From Torymus aiolomorphi (Eukaryota > Arthropoda > Insecta > Hymenoptera > Torymidae), in the NCBI GenBank assembly GCA_036365515.1, contig CM070877.1, forward strand, positions 19,224,701 to 19,288,700: 64,000 bases of DNA. Direction: 5' to 3'. This document shows positions 48,771 to 59,312 of this stretch, in pieces. Position 1 is the stretch's first letter; every line of letters starts with the position of its first letter. A program made the position numbers and the translations under genes. The notes beneath the pieces are model-generated. The model saw only the letters and a list, made by a program, of their open reading frames with translations, ran no database searches and was not told the DNA's origin.

Positions 48771-49664
48771 TCAATAGCGCCACAAGTGCAGTATGGCAAG
48801 TCGGTGAGATTTTTTTCTGAATAGACTGTGATTTAAGCTATAGTGGTTTGAGCGCATGCGGGAAAAGGTGGAAATTTGAAATTTTGAAAGGTTGTTAAAG
48901 CGGAAGAACCAGGAAGTGCTGGACTCAGGAGAGCTATTTTCGAAATAGAATACGCCTTTTGAGAGATCGGTGGTTGCGAGAAAGTCATTGAATATGGAAA
49001 GAGCTCGTGATTTATTGAAGTGTCTGAGGTCGGAGTGGGGGATCAAATATTTGATGAGACGGCCTTCGTGAGAAGCTTTTTTGGCTAGAGAGTCGGCGAT
49101 TTCGTTGCCAGGGATACCGCGGTGTCCTGAAATCCAAACAATTACGTTATTGAGGTCTAGTGAGGATAGTTCGAAAAGGAGTTGCTTAATTCTGAATATG
49201 GTGATATGTTGGGAGGGGATTAAAAAGGTGGTGTTATTAAGGGCGTTGATGGTGCTAAGAGAGTCTGTAAAGATGATTGACTTTTTAATGTTGTTTTGTA
49301 GAATGTATTCTAGGGTGATTTGAATTGCGAGTGCTTCGGCTGAGAATATGGTGGAGTGGGAGGAGATTTTTGCTTGGAATTTTAAATTTAGTGGGGGAGG
49401 GCAAAACACGGCTAAGCCTACGTAGTTACCGTCCTCGGACTTTGAGCCATCGATGTAGAATGGGGTGTGAGTAGAAAGGGTGCTGGAGAATAGTTTGAGG
49501 AATTCCATGGGTGGCGAGAGGGCTTTCGAAATAATTTTTCCCATAGAGGTTTCAATGTCGGAAGGGCGCTGTTGTATCTTTGAAGGGAAGAAGTAGCATA
49601 TGGGTATGGGGCAAGAATAGATGGAGGTTTTGAGTGGTTTGAGTTCGCGGTAAGCTTGAATCAA
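48771..49664 (-). pseudogene. LINE ORF2 RNase H domain
   Basis: Catalytic blocks are PFYIDGSKSEDG (Asp), SAEALAIQ (Glu), IIFTDSLSTINAL (Asp) and WISGHRGIPGNEIADSLAKKA. The frame is open from the M at 49664 and ends at 48771 with a truncated cysteine-poor tail. RNase H removes RNA after first-strand synthesis in I-type LINEs. Confidence 0.88.
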
Positions 49665-49743
49665 GGGGAGGCTTTGAAGGTAAAGGGGTTTGCTGGGTGT
49701 AATTAGTTGAGATAAGTCAGAGAGTGAGTTAGCAACTGGGTGG

Positions 49744-51144
49744 TTAGTGATTGAGAAGCATCTGAGAACGAAAATAGAGGAGAGTTGTAGTTATCTTATG
49801 CGGAGAGGAGGGAGCTTCTGCGTAGACGACTCTGTTCGGAGTTGAGGTTTGTAAGCCTATCGCAAGTCTGAGGGCGCGGCGTTGAATAACGCCAAGCTTG
49901 TTGAAGAGCTTATTGCAGGAGGAGGGGATACATGAGAGGCCATAATCTATAGAGCTAGCTATTAAAGTTTTGTAAAGTAGGATGAGGATGCGTGGGTGAG
50001 CGCCCCACCAAGTGGAGCGAAGGAATTTGATGATGTTAATGCAGGAGGCGGTCTTTTTTGTCAGTGCGTTAAGTTGTTCTGCCCACGTTAGTCTTTGGTC
50101 AAGGATGAGGCCTAGAAATTTGGCGGAAGGTGAGGGATGGATGATTGAGTTTTCAAGGGTAATCGCGCAGTCGGGAGGTTCGCGGTTTTTGTGATGGAAA
50201 ATCACGAGCTTAGTTTTCTCTGGAGAAAATGAGAGGCCGAGAGATTTTTGGTAATTGCTGATTTTATTTAGATTCTGTTGGAGGGTTGAGATGCAGTGTG
50301 TGAGATCTGGAGAGGAGACGAATATGGCTATGTCATCAGTGAAACTAAGGCACTGACAGTTAGAGATTACTGATTGGAGCTTGTGAGTGCCTAGGTTATA
50401 CAATGTGGGGCTTGACACGCAGCCTTGAGGGATTCCTTTGCGGGAGAGATAGGGACCTATGAGCTTTCCGTTGACGTTAAAGTAGAGGGAGCGTTCTGAA
50501 ATGAGGTTATGGTAGAAAAGACAAATAGAGCGTGGAAGGCCAAGGTTTTTGAGAGTGTGGATTATGGAGTCTGCGTCAATGTCGTCAAAAGCACTTTTGG
50601 TGTCTAGGAAGAGAGCGGCTGTATAGTAGCCTTTAGCGTAGCTAGAGTAGATTTCCGATGTGAGGATAGATAAGTTATCTTGACACGATCTAGCCTTTCT
50701 GAAGCCGAATTAAGTGGAGGGGAACTTAAAGTTATGTTCAAGCCACCAAGCTAGACGGGAGTGAACTAGTCTTTCGAATACTTTGAGAAGTGATTGGGCG
50801 AGTGAAATAGGTCTGAATTTATTTGAGGAGCCTTTAAGAATAAAATGAATGAGGAACTCTTTCCATGATTTGGGAAAGGTGCCGTTAGTGAAGATGGCAT
50901 TAAAGGAGGTGAGGAATGCTTCGATGAAAGAGTCTGGAAGTTTAGCAATGATTCTATTGTCAATTAGATCTAAGCCTGGGGCGGAGTGAATTTTAGAGCA
51001 GTTTGCTTTGATGGCCGCGTTGAGTTCAAAGAGAGAGAAGGGTTCATTAAAGAAGGATTCTGTATCTTGGGAAGTGTTGAATGTCGAGGGAAAATTGGAG
51101 TTTATGCAGGATGGTGGGCAGAGCGAGGATATGAGTTTAGTCAT
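49744..51144 (-). pseudogene. LINE ORF2 reverse transcriptase domain
   Basis: RT blocks are present in order: SWKEFLIHFILKGS, FRPISLAQSLLKVFERL, FGFRKARSCQDN, AALFLDTKSAFDDID, GIPQGCVSSPTLYNL, LSFTDDIAIF as the catalytic box, and KFLGLILDQRLTW. A single TAA (50710-50712), probably a mutated Gln codon just before FGFRK, interrupts an otherwise continuous frame. Downstream, a frameshift near 49750 separates it from RNase H. Confidence 0.88.
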
Positions 51145-51451
51145 ACTGTCGATGTTGGCTTGATTGTTAGAAGCTGCAGGGGCAGCCAGCGCTCTGTGGT
51201 AGAAGCGTTTTATGGTGTTCCATATTTGTGGGAGGGGGTGAGAGGATTGATAGATTCACAGAAGGTTTTGAAAGACTCACGCTTGGCTTTACGGAAAACG
51301 GATTTTGCGTGCTTTTCCGCTTCGATAAGTTCTGTAAGGAGAGTGGGATTCTTTCTAAAGTTATGGAGTGCAGATTTTCTAGAAAGGTTGGCTTCGTGAC
51401 ATTCATCGTTCCACCATGGTGGTTGAGGGGGAGATTTTGAGGGTTTGACTT

Positions 51452-52390
51452 TCATAGGAGGGGGATGGGGCCAGGGGGAGGGGGATTTTTGTTGTTAGAA
51501 ACTGCGTTGATGTTATGAATAGTGGAGGTTATAGTAGAAGTGATGAGGGTGTATATGTCTTGAGAGTCGTCGGTGGGAGAGAAATTGTCAAGAGAAAAGT
51601 CGTCAAGGTGGTTGTGAAAGGTTGCCCAGTGCGGTTGTTTCCAGGATTTAAGGTTGTGGCGGAGTGCGAGTTTTTGCTGAGGAAGGGTGGGAATGCCTAT
51701 ATTAATGGTGATGGGGAAGTGGTCGCTGACGAAGTTATCTTCTCCAATCGACCACGTACAGATCTGGAAGAGTGTAGAGGAAACAAAAGTTAAGTCGATG
51801 CAGGTGGGGTTGCCGGAGTTGGGTTTATTGATGAAAGTGCGGGAGCCGTCGTTGAGAAGAAGGAGGTTATGATTGAGGAATAGGTTATATAGTGCGTCGC
51901 CGACAGAGTCTTTAATTTTGCTGCTCCAAGCTGCATTGTAGCAGTTGAAGTCGTCGCCTATGAAGAGGGATCTCGAAGGAAGGAAGTTTAGGAGAGATTG
52001 CCAGTGATGTGAGGGAAATGTAGGGGATGGGGATCCCCATCTGTAAACTGCGGCTATACTGAGGGGGTCCTGTCGATTTGCTAGGGAGATGGAAATGGCA
52101 AGGGTTTCGATGACTTCAGGTATGAAGGGAGTGTTGGGAATTATGGAGAAGGTTAGATTGTTTCTTATAGCAATAGCGACTCCGCCGCCTCTGCTGGCAG
52201 GTCTGTTTTTCCTAAGGAGAGTAAAGTCGCGTAGAGATAAGTTTGTTTTGAGATTTGATTTTGTTTCTAGGAGAATGATAATGTCGAAGAGGTGGGAAAT
52301 GGTTTGGAGGTGTGGTTTTCTTTGTGTGAATGAGTTGCAATTCCATTGGAGAATGCGAAGAGAATTACTATTGTGTGGGTGTCTGGCCAT
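51452..52390 (-). pseudogene. LINE ORF2 endonuclease domain (EEP/APE type)
   Basis: This domain nicks target DNA to prime reverse transcription. From the start at 52390 it shows LRILQWNCNS, LLETKSNLK, GGGVAIAIRNNL, SLFIGDDFNCYNAAW and the catalytic SDHFPI. The usual GDFN is followed by CYNAAW where a histidine is often found, so activity may be reduced. The frame is lost after PPPPGPIPLL; the linker continues in another frame at 51210-51455. Confidence 0.85.
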
Positions 52391-54477
52391 TGTTAAGTGA
52401 TTTAAGGGAGTTAAAAGCTTCTAAGAGAGACGAAATTTTGTCAGAAGGAGGAAGGTTGCGGCAGATTAGAGGAATTAGAATGTTGCTGATTAGTTCTAGA
52501 AGGAGGTTGATGGCGTCGGAAGGATTGTTGGGGGTTGCAAAGTATTGGTAGGAGGAAGGGGATTGGTTTGAGTTCGGCGATGATGATGATGCTGCGTTTA
52601 GGGATAGGTCGGTGGGTTCGGGGGAAGGAGAGAGAGGGAGAGGTGTTATTAAGGGGGGTATAGAGTTTGAATAGGAGGATGCGGCAGTGTAGTGACGAGG
52701 AGATACGTTAAGAGAGGGATAGTAGTTGTGGTGAGTCAAGAAGTTTTGGGGGGGGGGGGGCAGAACTGAGGTCTATCTGGGGAACGAGTAGTGGAATTGA
52801 GAGCACCTGTAAAGGAGAGTTGTGAGGGTTGGCTGGAGCGCGAAAGGAAGTATCGAGAGGTTAGGCTATTATAGCCTGAAAAAGGGGGTGGCGGAGATGG
52901 TGAAGGGAGAGAGAAAGAAGGGAAAGTTTCTGTGATTAAGCGGGGGTGGCGGAGATGGTGAAGGGAAGGAGGGAAAGTTGTTGTGATTAAGCAGGGGTGG
53001 CAAGTGAGGAAGTTGGCGTTGAGTGAGCTTTACTCGACACGGGTGCTTCGGAAGATCTGCTTTGGATAGGATTGCATAGGCTTCATGGATGGAGATGTTA
53101 TTTTGGGCTGCATAGGTTTTAGCTTTTTGTTGGTACAGAAATTCGGGGCATGATTTGTCGCTGGGTAGGTGAAGGCCTTTGCAGTTGATGCAGAGTAGGT
53201 TAGAGGAATTGGGGCAAAGGTTGTCTGGATTGCTAGAGTAATGTTGCTTTCTCCCACAGTTGATGCATAGAGTTTTGCTTCTGCATTAGGCTCTGATGTG
53301 CCCGTATCTGAAGCAGGAGAAGCACATTCTCACAGGAAGAGAGATGTCAACGGGGTGGATTACAGGGAAGAGGTGGACGAAGGGGGGAAGGTTTTGGCCT
53401 TCAAAGGTGATCTGGATGGATTTCGTTGGGACGTATACGATTACACCGTCTGGGGATGTCGTCTTGCGGTTTAGTCTTCTGACATTAGTGATCGGGTAAG
53501 GAGAGGAGGCGAGGTTAAGGATGTGATCGTCGGGGATTTCTAGGGGGACATCTCTAATGATTCCTTGTCTGTTCAGACAGTGGGCTGGGATGGAAGCTTT
53601 GTTAGCAGAGGGTCCGAGGTGAGATTGTTTGCAGAAGTGGGGTTAGAAAGCACAACTATTACTTTGTTGGCGCCTGAGGATTTAACTGTTTCAAGGGAGT
53701 TCTTGTACGGGTCGGCAATCAAGCGTCCAACAGTAGTTGGGTTGAGATTACTTTTCTCTTTGGTGGTATCTATTTCGATTGGCTTAATAAATACTATATA
53801 TGGTCTTGTGTTCGCCTGGGAGTATCTTGGGGCGTTGCGAGACTGCGGGGGGGTTATTTTCCTTGGAGGAATCGGTGGAGGGGTTGAAGATGGCGATGGC
53901 GGCAATTGGGCTGCTGCGGCGTCTGCAGTGAGCGATAGGCAAGCCGTTTTGAGTGGTCCGGTAGATTTAGATTCTGAGTCTGAAGAGTTTCCTGAGCGGT
54001 TTCTCTTTGTACCTGTTTGGAGTTGAGAGTTGCTTGCAGGTTGATTGGCCGGGGTAGAAGAATCCGGCGGGCGGAGAGAGTCTGAAAAATCAGTTGAGTT
54101 AGAGTTAGAGTTAGCTGTAGTGGGGGAGGGAGGAGCATGAGTGATTCGGGGGGAAGGGACGGGGGGTATCCAGGATTTGGGGTCGGGGAAGGGTCGGGGT
54201 TGGAAACTAAATCTTCTGTATCCATATGAATCTTCTACGAGGACTCTTCTTCAGCATTCGAGCATGATGAAAGTGGCAGCTTGCTGCCGGGCGGGACGTA
54301 GAATTTGTTAGACGTTAGATTGTTATCTGTAGTTTCTGGGAGGTTTTTAAGTTTAATTTTATTTTTGTTTTTAGTCATAGTGAGAGGATTTAGATTTCCA
54401 CTAGAGTTGAAAGAGTTAGAATGAGTATGCGTGGCCGTCGACCACCGCGAAGAGGTTAGAATTTTAAAAAGCGTCAA
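52368..54477 (-). pseudogene. LINE ORF1 (gag-like, CCHC zinc knuckles), broken
   Basis: The readable gag segments run from about 54477 down to 52368, spread over several frames. A proline-rich N-terminus comes first, then PYIVFIKPIE and VGRLIADPYKNSL, GIIRDVPLEIPDDHI, SPYPITNVRRLNRKT and VRMCFSCFRYGHIRA. Three zinc knuckles follow: the CFSC finger, CINCGRKQHYSS...C and CINCKGLHLPSDKSC. There is a stop inside the first knuckle and frame changes near 53570 and elsewhere. The last segment (52368-52739) overlaps the ORF2 start by 23 bp, a usual arrangement for translational coupling. Confidence 0.8.
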
Positions 54478-54892
54478 TTATATCTGTGAGCAGGTTGTTA
54501 TTGCGGTTATAATCAAAGAAGTGTGAGGAAATTATTAGTTATGATAGTGAGAAGTAAAAAAGGAAGAGATTTAGGTTTAGTAATGAATATTACTGATTCA
54601 AATTGCAATACTTAATTTGGAATTTAGCAGGAGCACGGCTAGACATCCGTTCCGGTCCGTATGCGCGGGGCGAATCCGCATACACACGTTCAGTGCACGT
54701 GCACCGAGCCGCCGACCCGTCTTCTCCTGCTTCCCCCACCCTGCACCATGCGCACGTTCCAACGACCAATCAGGAAATTGTGCGCATGGTTCCATGATTT
54801 GGCCGCGAGGGGCAGCAGCGCGCCGCGTGCAGAAGCTTGCCTCACTTTTTTCCGGGGCGCTGGCAATCTCCCTATTCATCTCTATTAATATC

Positions 54893-55420
54893 TCCAAAAT
54901 CAAATATTCGAGTTTATTAAAATATTTACTCCTCTCATTTATAGTGGCTGAAAAAGTTAACATTTTTACTTTTATTGAACTTAAAATATAAATTGTGACA
55001 CCACCACTAACCTTTCCCAATCTAGCATTTCTAGCTTAATTAGTGACAAGTGAATTTTATTTGGAAATTCCATAACAATACTCGTGGTATATTTTCCTTC
55101 TTTGGGTGGAAAAACATAAGTGCGCTTTATTTCGGGATTTGGTTAATCATTGTTATTGTAACTGGTTTAGAAGGCAGGGATCGAATTTGGCGGAGTATCT
55201 AAATTGTAGGCCTACGTTTGCTTCATCTAGCTATTTACGTATTTCAGTCAATTGCGCTGTCATTGTTCAATACGCACACAGCGCTGTCTTCTGATTTGGA
55301 GATATCCTTTCTACCTAAAGATTTGCCGCTGCTAAGGCAATAGTTTTTACTGGGGTACTCCTTGTGTTTTGGAAAGTTTTGATCTTTTCTGTGCAGCCGG
55401 CAGTCGGAGCAAATGTAGCA
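54893..55420. other. No gene seen
   Basis: AT-rich DNA between the Mutator-like element and the next MITE. The frames here are short and lack motifs. Confidence 0.4.
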
Positions 55421-56211
55421 CTACACTGAAAAAAGTTTCGGGGAGCAGCGCCCTCACAGCTGGGGGCAGCTCCCCAGTTACTTTCGGGGAGCAGCTCCTC
55501 TATATTCGAGGAGCAGGCACTCGAAGGAGATCGGGGAGCAGCCCCTCTCTTTTGTCGAGGAGCGGCACCTCGACTCACGCGGGGAACATAATGACCGCAA
55601 TTGTAAGGTAAACGGCCGTATTGTGAGACACTGTATCCGATAAATGCGACACTTAAGAAAACATTAAATTTGGTAATAATTATTGCATATATTAAAAAAG
55701 AAAAAAATATCATTAAAAGCATAACTTCTTAATGTATAAATGTGTATACTTGTATTTTGTTTAGACACGTTTAATATGAAGCAAAAAATTATTATGCATT
55801 TTCAGTTAGAGGTTATGTTCAACGTATTAGTTATTTGACCGGTCTATTAATAAGGTAGGATATTTCGTGAAAAATTCCTCCATTTTCCTTCTTATGACTT
55901 ATCTTCTTAAAAGTACTTTCGCACTTATTCTCTTTGCACATATAAATCTTATAAATCTGCACGCAAAGGTTATAGTTTCTAATACGCGCCGCGCGCCTCT
56001 TCGCGACTCTCTGCCGTACCGAGTATCAATCACTCGATTGCCGAGGAGCTGCTACTCTTCTGTTTTGAGGGGCAGTCCCTCTATATCGAGGGGCTGCTCC
56101 TCGATAAGAGAGTAGCGGCTCCTCGAAAGACAGTGTAGCAGCTCTGCGGCGCTTCGTGTTGCCTCTCCACGGGCCAGAGGAGCAGCTCCCCGAAACTTTT
56201 TTCAGTGTAGG
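55421..56211. mobile_element. TA-flanked MITE with GGGGAGCAGC hairpin arrays
   Basis: The termini CACTGAAAAAAGTTTCGGGG and its complement are each bordered by TA. Just inside both ends the words GGGGAGCAGCTCC and GAGGAGC repeat many times in both orientations, forming arrays of small hairpins. The middle is AT-rich. CACTGAAAAA termini at TA sites occur in mariner-like MITEs of insects; the assignment is inference. Confidence 0.8.
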
Positions 56212-56219
56212 CGTATATA

Positions 56220-57540
56220 TGTGTGTGTATATACAGGGAATATATCGAGAACGCTTTGATCTGATAAAGCTTATTTGCTTCGTTTTGACGGAAATTTTCA
56301 AGTTCATAACCTATTTTTTTAATTTATATATTTTTTTTTTGTTTTATGATCAAAAGACGATTTTGAATTTTTCATTTCTTCGCTTTCTTTAAGTATATGA
56401 TGGAGATAATATTCTTCAATTTTACAACATTTTACCAAAAGTGCTTTAAATTACTTATATTTTCATTTATAAAACTTTGAGCCTGGTAAAAATTTCGAAA
56501 TTAGTAAATAGTACATTAATACAATAATACATTTTAGTAATTATACCAATATAAAAATTTGTAATAATTATATGACTGAACTAAGCTTTGTAGAATGCAG
56601 AATTAGTTATACTGGCGAATTTTGGTGAGTGTGGGAAGCTCACTGCGATCTATTGTATAGAGAAATGTAATGGCAATTGGCAGCCAAAAAGTAAGAAGAC
56701 AATAAAAGACATAAACCGAACAATTGAATGATGATTTTAACAGTGCCGGAAACATTATATAATTTTTAGGATGAAATGAATTTAATGTCAATTTAATGAG
56801 CAGTACTTCTTGCTATCGAAGAATAAAGTTTACAAAGAAAGTATTTAAACCATTTGCTCTGCAGTTACTGAGAGTCGTGCGGTCATACAGTTGAAGGATT
56901 GGTGCCTTATTCCCGTTTTTCTTTAAACCACATAAATATTTCAATGCAAGCTACAAAAAGGCACCTAAATTAGTAAGAGGTAGAAATTAGAAATATTATT
57001 TAAAAATGTGTAAAATCATGCATATTTCAAAGCGACTTAGATAGTACAAGATATAGTTACAATAAATCAATGGGCATCAATAGAAAATATATAATATCTA
57101 AGTGCCAAATACTTAGCATCAGTTTTTATCATACAATGTGATGTAATAACTTAATATGTCTCGCTCAGTTATAATTGACGCTTTTTAAAATTCCTTCTTT
57201 TCACTCATGCGGCTCAGACATTAGTTTCACCTAAACTCTTTGTATCTGTAAGAGGTGAAATAATTTGATAGATATATTATAAAGTGAAATCTAGATCGTG
57301 TAATAAGTGAGGACCGACCATAATGGGTTAATCAGCAATATGCTTCACTTTATATCGATAAAAGTGGATGCAAATGCAGACGAAAAGGGGCTTTTTCACA
57401 AAACATGTAAGAAATGTATTGTATTCTCATCTGTATTTTTCGTTTACTCTCTACATTTAAATCAATGCGTATGCACTGTACCAAATCAGAAGTATATTTA
57501 TTGCTGATGATCAATGAAAATTCACTGACAGACACTAATT
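56220..57540. other. Intergenic AT-rich DNA, nothing recognised
   Basis: No supported exon, RNA gene or terminal repeat was found on either strand. Confidence 0.4.
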
Positions 57541-57559
57541 GGTGAGATAGCGGAACTGC

Positions 57560-57635
57560 ATCTCCGCCGGTCACTGAAGTTAAGCAAGGCTGGGCGCGAT
57601 TAGTACTTGGATGGATGACCGTGGAAAATCTATGC
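57560..57635 (+). repeat. 5S rRNA-derived fragment (pseudogene or SINE3 head)
   Basis: TCACTGAAGTTAAGCAAGGC, then GGGCGCGATTAGTACTTGG and ATGGATGACCG match the internal control region of animal 5S rRNA (boxes A and C) with a few changes. The 5' third and the 3' stem of 5S rRNA do not match, so it is not a working gene. It could be a lone retropseudogene or the head of a 5S-derived SINE; I found no tail or target duplication. Confidence 0.8.
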
Positions 57636-57639
57636 AATT

Positions 57640-58650
57640 TCGGCGATTGTTTAGGTGATTTTTCGCTCTTAATAAAATGTTGGCTAGGTGACTTGAATAT
57701 TTTTTCGGTGTTCAACCCTTCGAAATTTGAGATAAATATCTAAAACATATTCGAATATTGGGTAATGATGAAGCGAATGCAGCAAAAATCCGCAGTTTCT
57801 CACCGTATCCGCTATACATAGAGATCTGACTAATGGGTCCATTCTGAGTTCTCGCATCATCAAGCAGGTATTAACTGCTAGATAAACCCAAGTACATAGA
57901 CAGTGAAAAATCACTGTTAATTAGTGAATATTCACTGATTATCAGTTATAAGTATACCAATGATTTGGTATGAGTGCATATGTAATATTTATTCGAGTAA
58001 TCAGTGAACTATCGTATATGAACATGTAAGAACAGTCTGCAATTTTATGCAGACATGATTGTTCTCGCATGTTACAGTTAGTACAATAATGTAACAAATG
58101 CAGCTGCAATGCAGATTTTGTACGTAAAAAATGTATAAAATATTAAAGAATCTCAATAAAAGACCAATGATTGATTTTTTGCTTGAAACTTTTTATTACA
58201 TTACTTTAAATTTTAAATACAAATTACAATTTCAACATTTAAAATGCAAAAAAGGAAAATAATATTATAATTGAAAGAAAATATTTTATTGAATATTTTA
58301 ATAAGCATTAAAAGTGCCGGATGCATGTCATGGACCTGAAATGAACAAGACTCCAGTCTTACAAAATTAATTCTTCTTGTGACCTTCATTAATTGGATAT
58401 CGTTAGGGATGTAGTAAATTATGATAGGGTTTAGATTTGGTTTGTTATGCAGATCTTTTTTGAAAACTTTTTCTTTTCTTGAAAAGTTTTACTTCAATGG
58501 TACTTCAGCATATTTAGTTTTTGGCAAAAATCTAAAATATTTTGATATTATTATGTTTTTTTTTAATATGAATTGAAATAAATTTATTTAATAGAACAAA
58601 AAAAATTTAATTTCTACATACTATTTTATTAACATAATTTGGTTGAAGAG
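57640..58650. other. No gene seen; AT-rich with AGTGAATATTCACT words
   Basis: Palindromic AGTGAATATTCACT words near 57922 resemble those at 29.16-29.2 kb. No coding or RNA feature is supported. Confidence 0.4.
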
Positions 58651-58651
58651 T

Positions 58652-59105
58652 GCTCTCTACCCCTAGTGTCGCCACCTATAGTCTCCAAAAACACTTGTTT
58701 ATATTATTTTCCCTATTTAATATGCTTAGAACATTTAAAACGGAGTTTTTGTGCGTATAACAAGCATTCAAGATTATTCTGATTTTTTTTTATTAATTGC
58801 CATAATGAAATAAAAGCGTATTTTGTAGAGAAAAATTGAAAATTCGGTGGTAACTTTTTTGGAGTTCGCTACCGTGATTGGAATTTTTCTCTACAAAATA
58901 CGCTTTTATTTCATTATGGTAGTTAATAAACTTTTTTTACAATAATCTTTGATGCTTGTTACACGTGCGAAAACTTCGTTTTTGCCGTTTTTAGCATATT
59001 AAATAGGTGAAAATAATAATGCCGCTTTAAGCATATATTAAAGAGGTGAATATAACAAAGTGTTGTTGGAGACTAAATGGCGATACCAGAGGTATAGAGC
59101 ATGCT
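58652..59105. mobile_element. Foldback MITE with about 200-bp arms
   Basis: The outer ends (AGAGTGCTCTCTACCCC and the complement of GGTATAGAGCATGCT) and the inner segment TTTTCTCTACAAAATACGC with its inverse form two arms around about 58855. The arms are imperfect outside and nearly perfect inside. There is no coding capacity. It lies downstream of symporter B. Confidence 0.8.
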
Positions 59106-59312
59106 AAATTCATATTATTTAATATGATCGTTAAATAATTTTGTTCAACACGAGTATAAAATGAGCCCTTTTCCATGCCTGCAAGTTCAGTAGGAAATTG
59201 CGGATATCGAGCGTGCTTCGGAAAAGCAAGAGATAATATTAATATTCGAGAATAATATTTATCAACTTTATTGTGCACGACTCTAAATGTACAATAATAT
59301 TAATCTACTCAC

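Larger units (their letters stand above)
48254..54677 (-). mobile_element. 6.4-kb non-LTR retrotransposon (I/Jockey/R1-type), near full length
   Basis: GCATACACACGTTC is present on both sides (48240-48253 and 54678-54691), a 14-bp target duplication. The element runs on the minus strand, with its 5' end near 54677 and a GAA-repeat tail at 48254-48272. ORF1 (gag with three CCHC knuckles) precedes and slightly overlaps ORF2 (endonuclease, reverse transcriptase, RNase H). Frameshifts and stops in both ORFs make the copy inactive. It landed in the right arm of the Mutator-like element. RNase H and the gag type point to the I superfamily group; the clade is not resolved. Confidence 0.92.
41874..54883. 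mobile_element. Giant long-inverted-repeat (Mutator-like) element, multiply nested
   Basis: The ends AGAGATGAATAGGGA and its complement are flanked by the same 9-mer, ATTAATATC (41865-41873 and 54884-54892). A 9-bp duplication with very long arms suits a Mutator-like element. The left arm is 41874-43080 plus about 45631-46068. The right arm is about 46711-48253 plus 54692-54883. The spacer 46069-46710 has no recognised gene. The arms are over 1.6 kb and about 90% alike by eye. Interruptions are a 2.5-kb block at 43081-45630 and a LINE at 48254-54677. Without them the element would be about 4 kb. Both arms keep one matching 60-codon frame (45727-45921 + and 46851-47040 -, containing FLLNGVNHIRE), differing by one in-frame 3-nt indel. 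Its identity is unknown. Confidence 0.8.
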
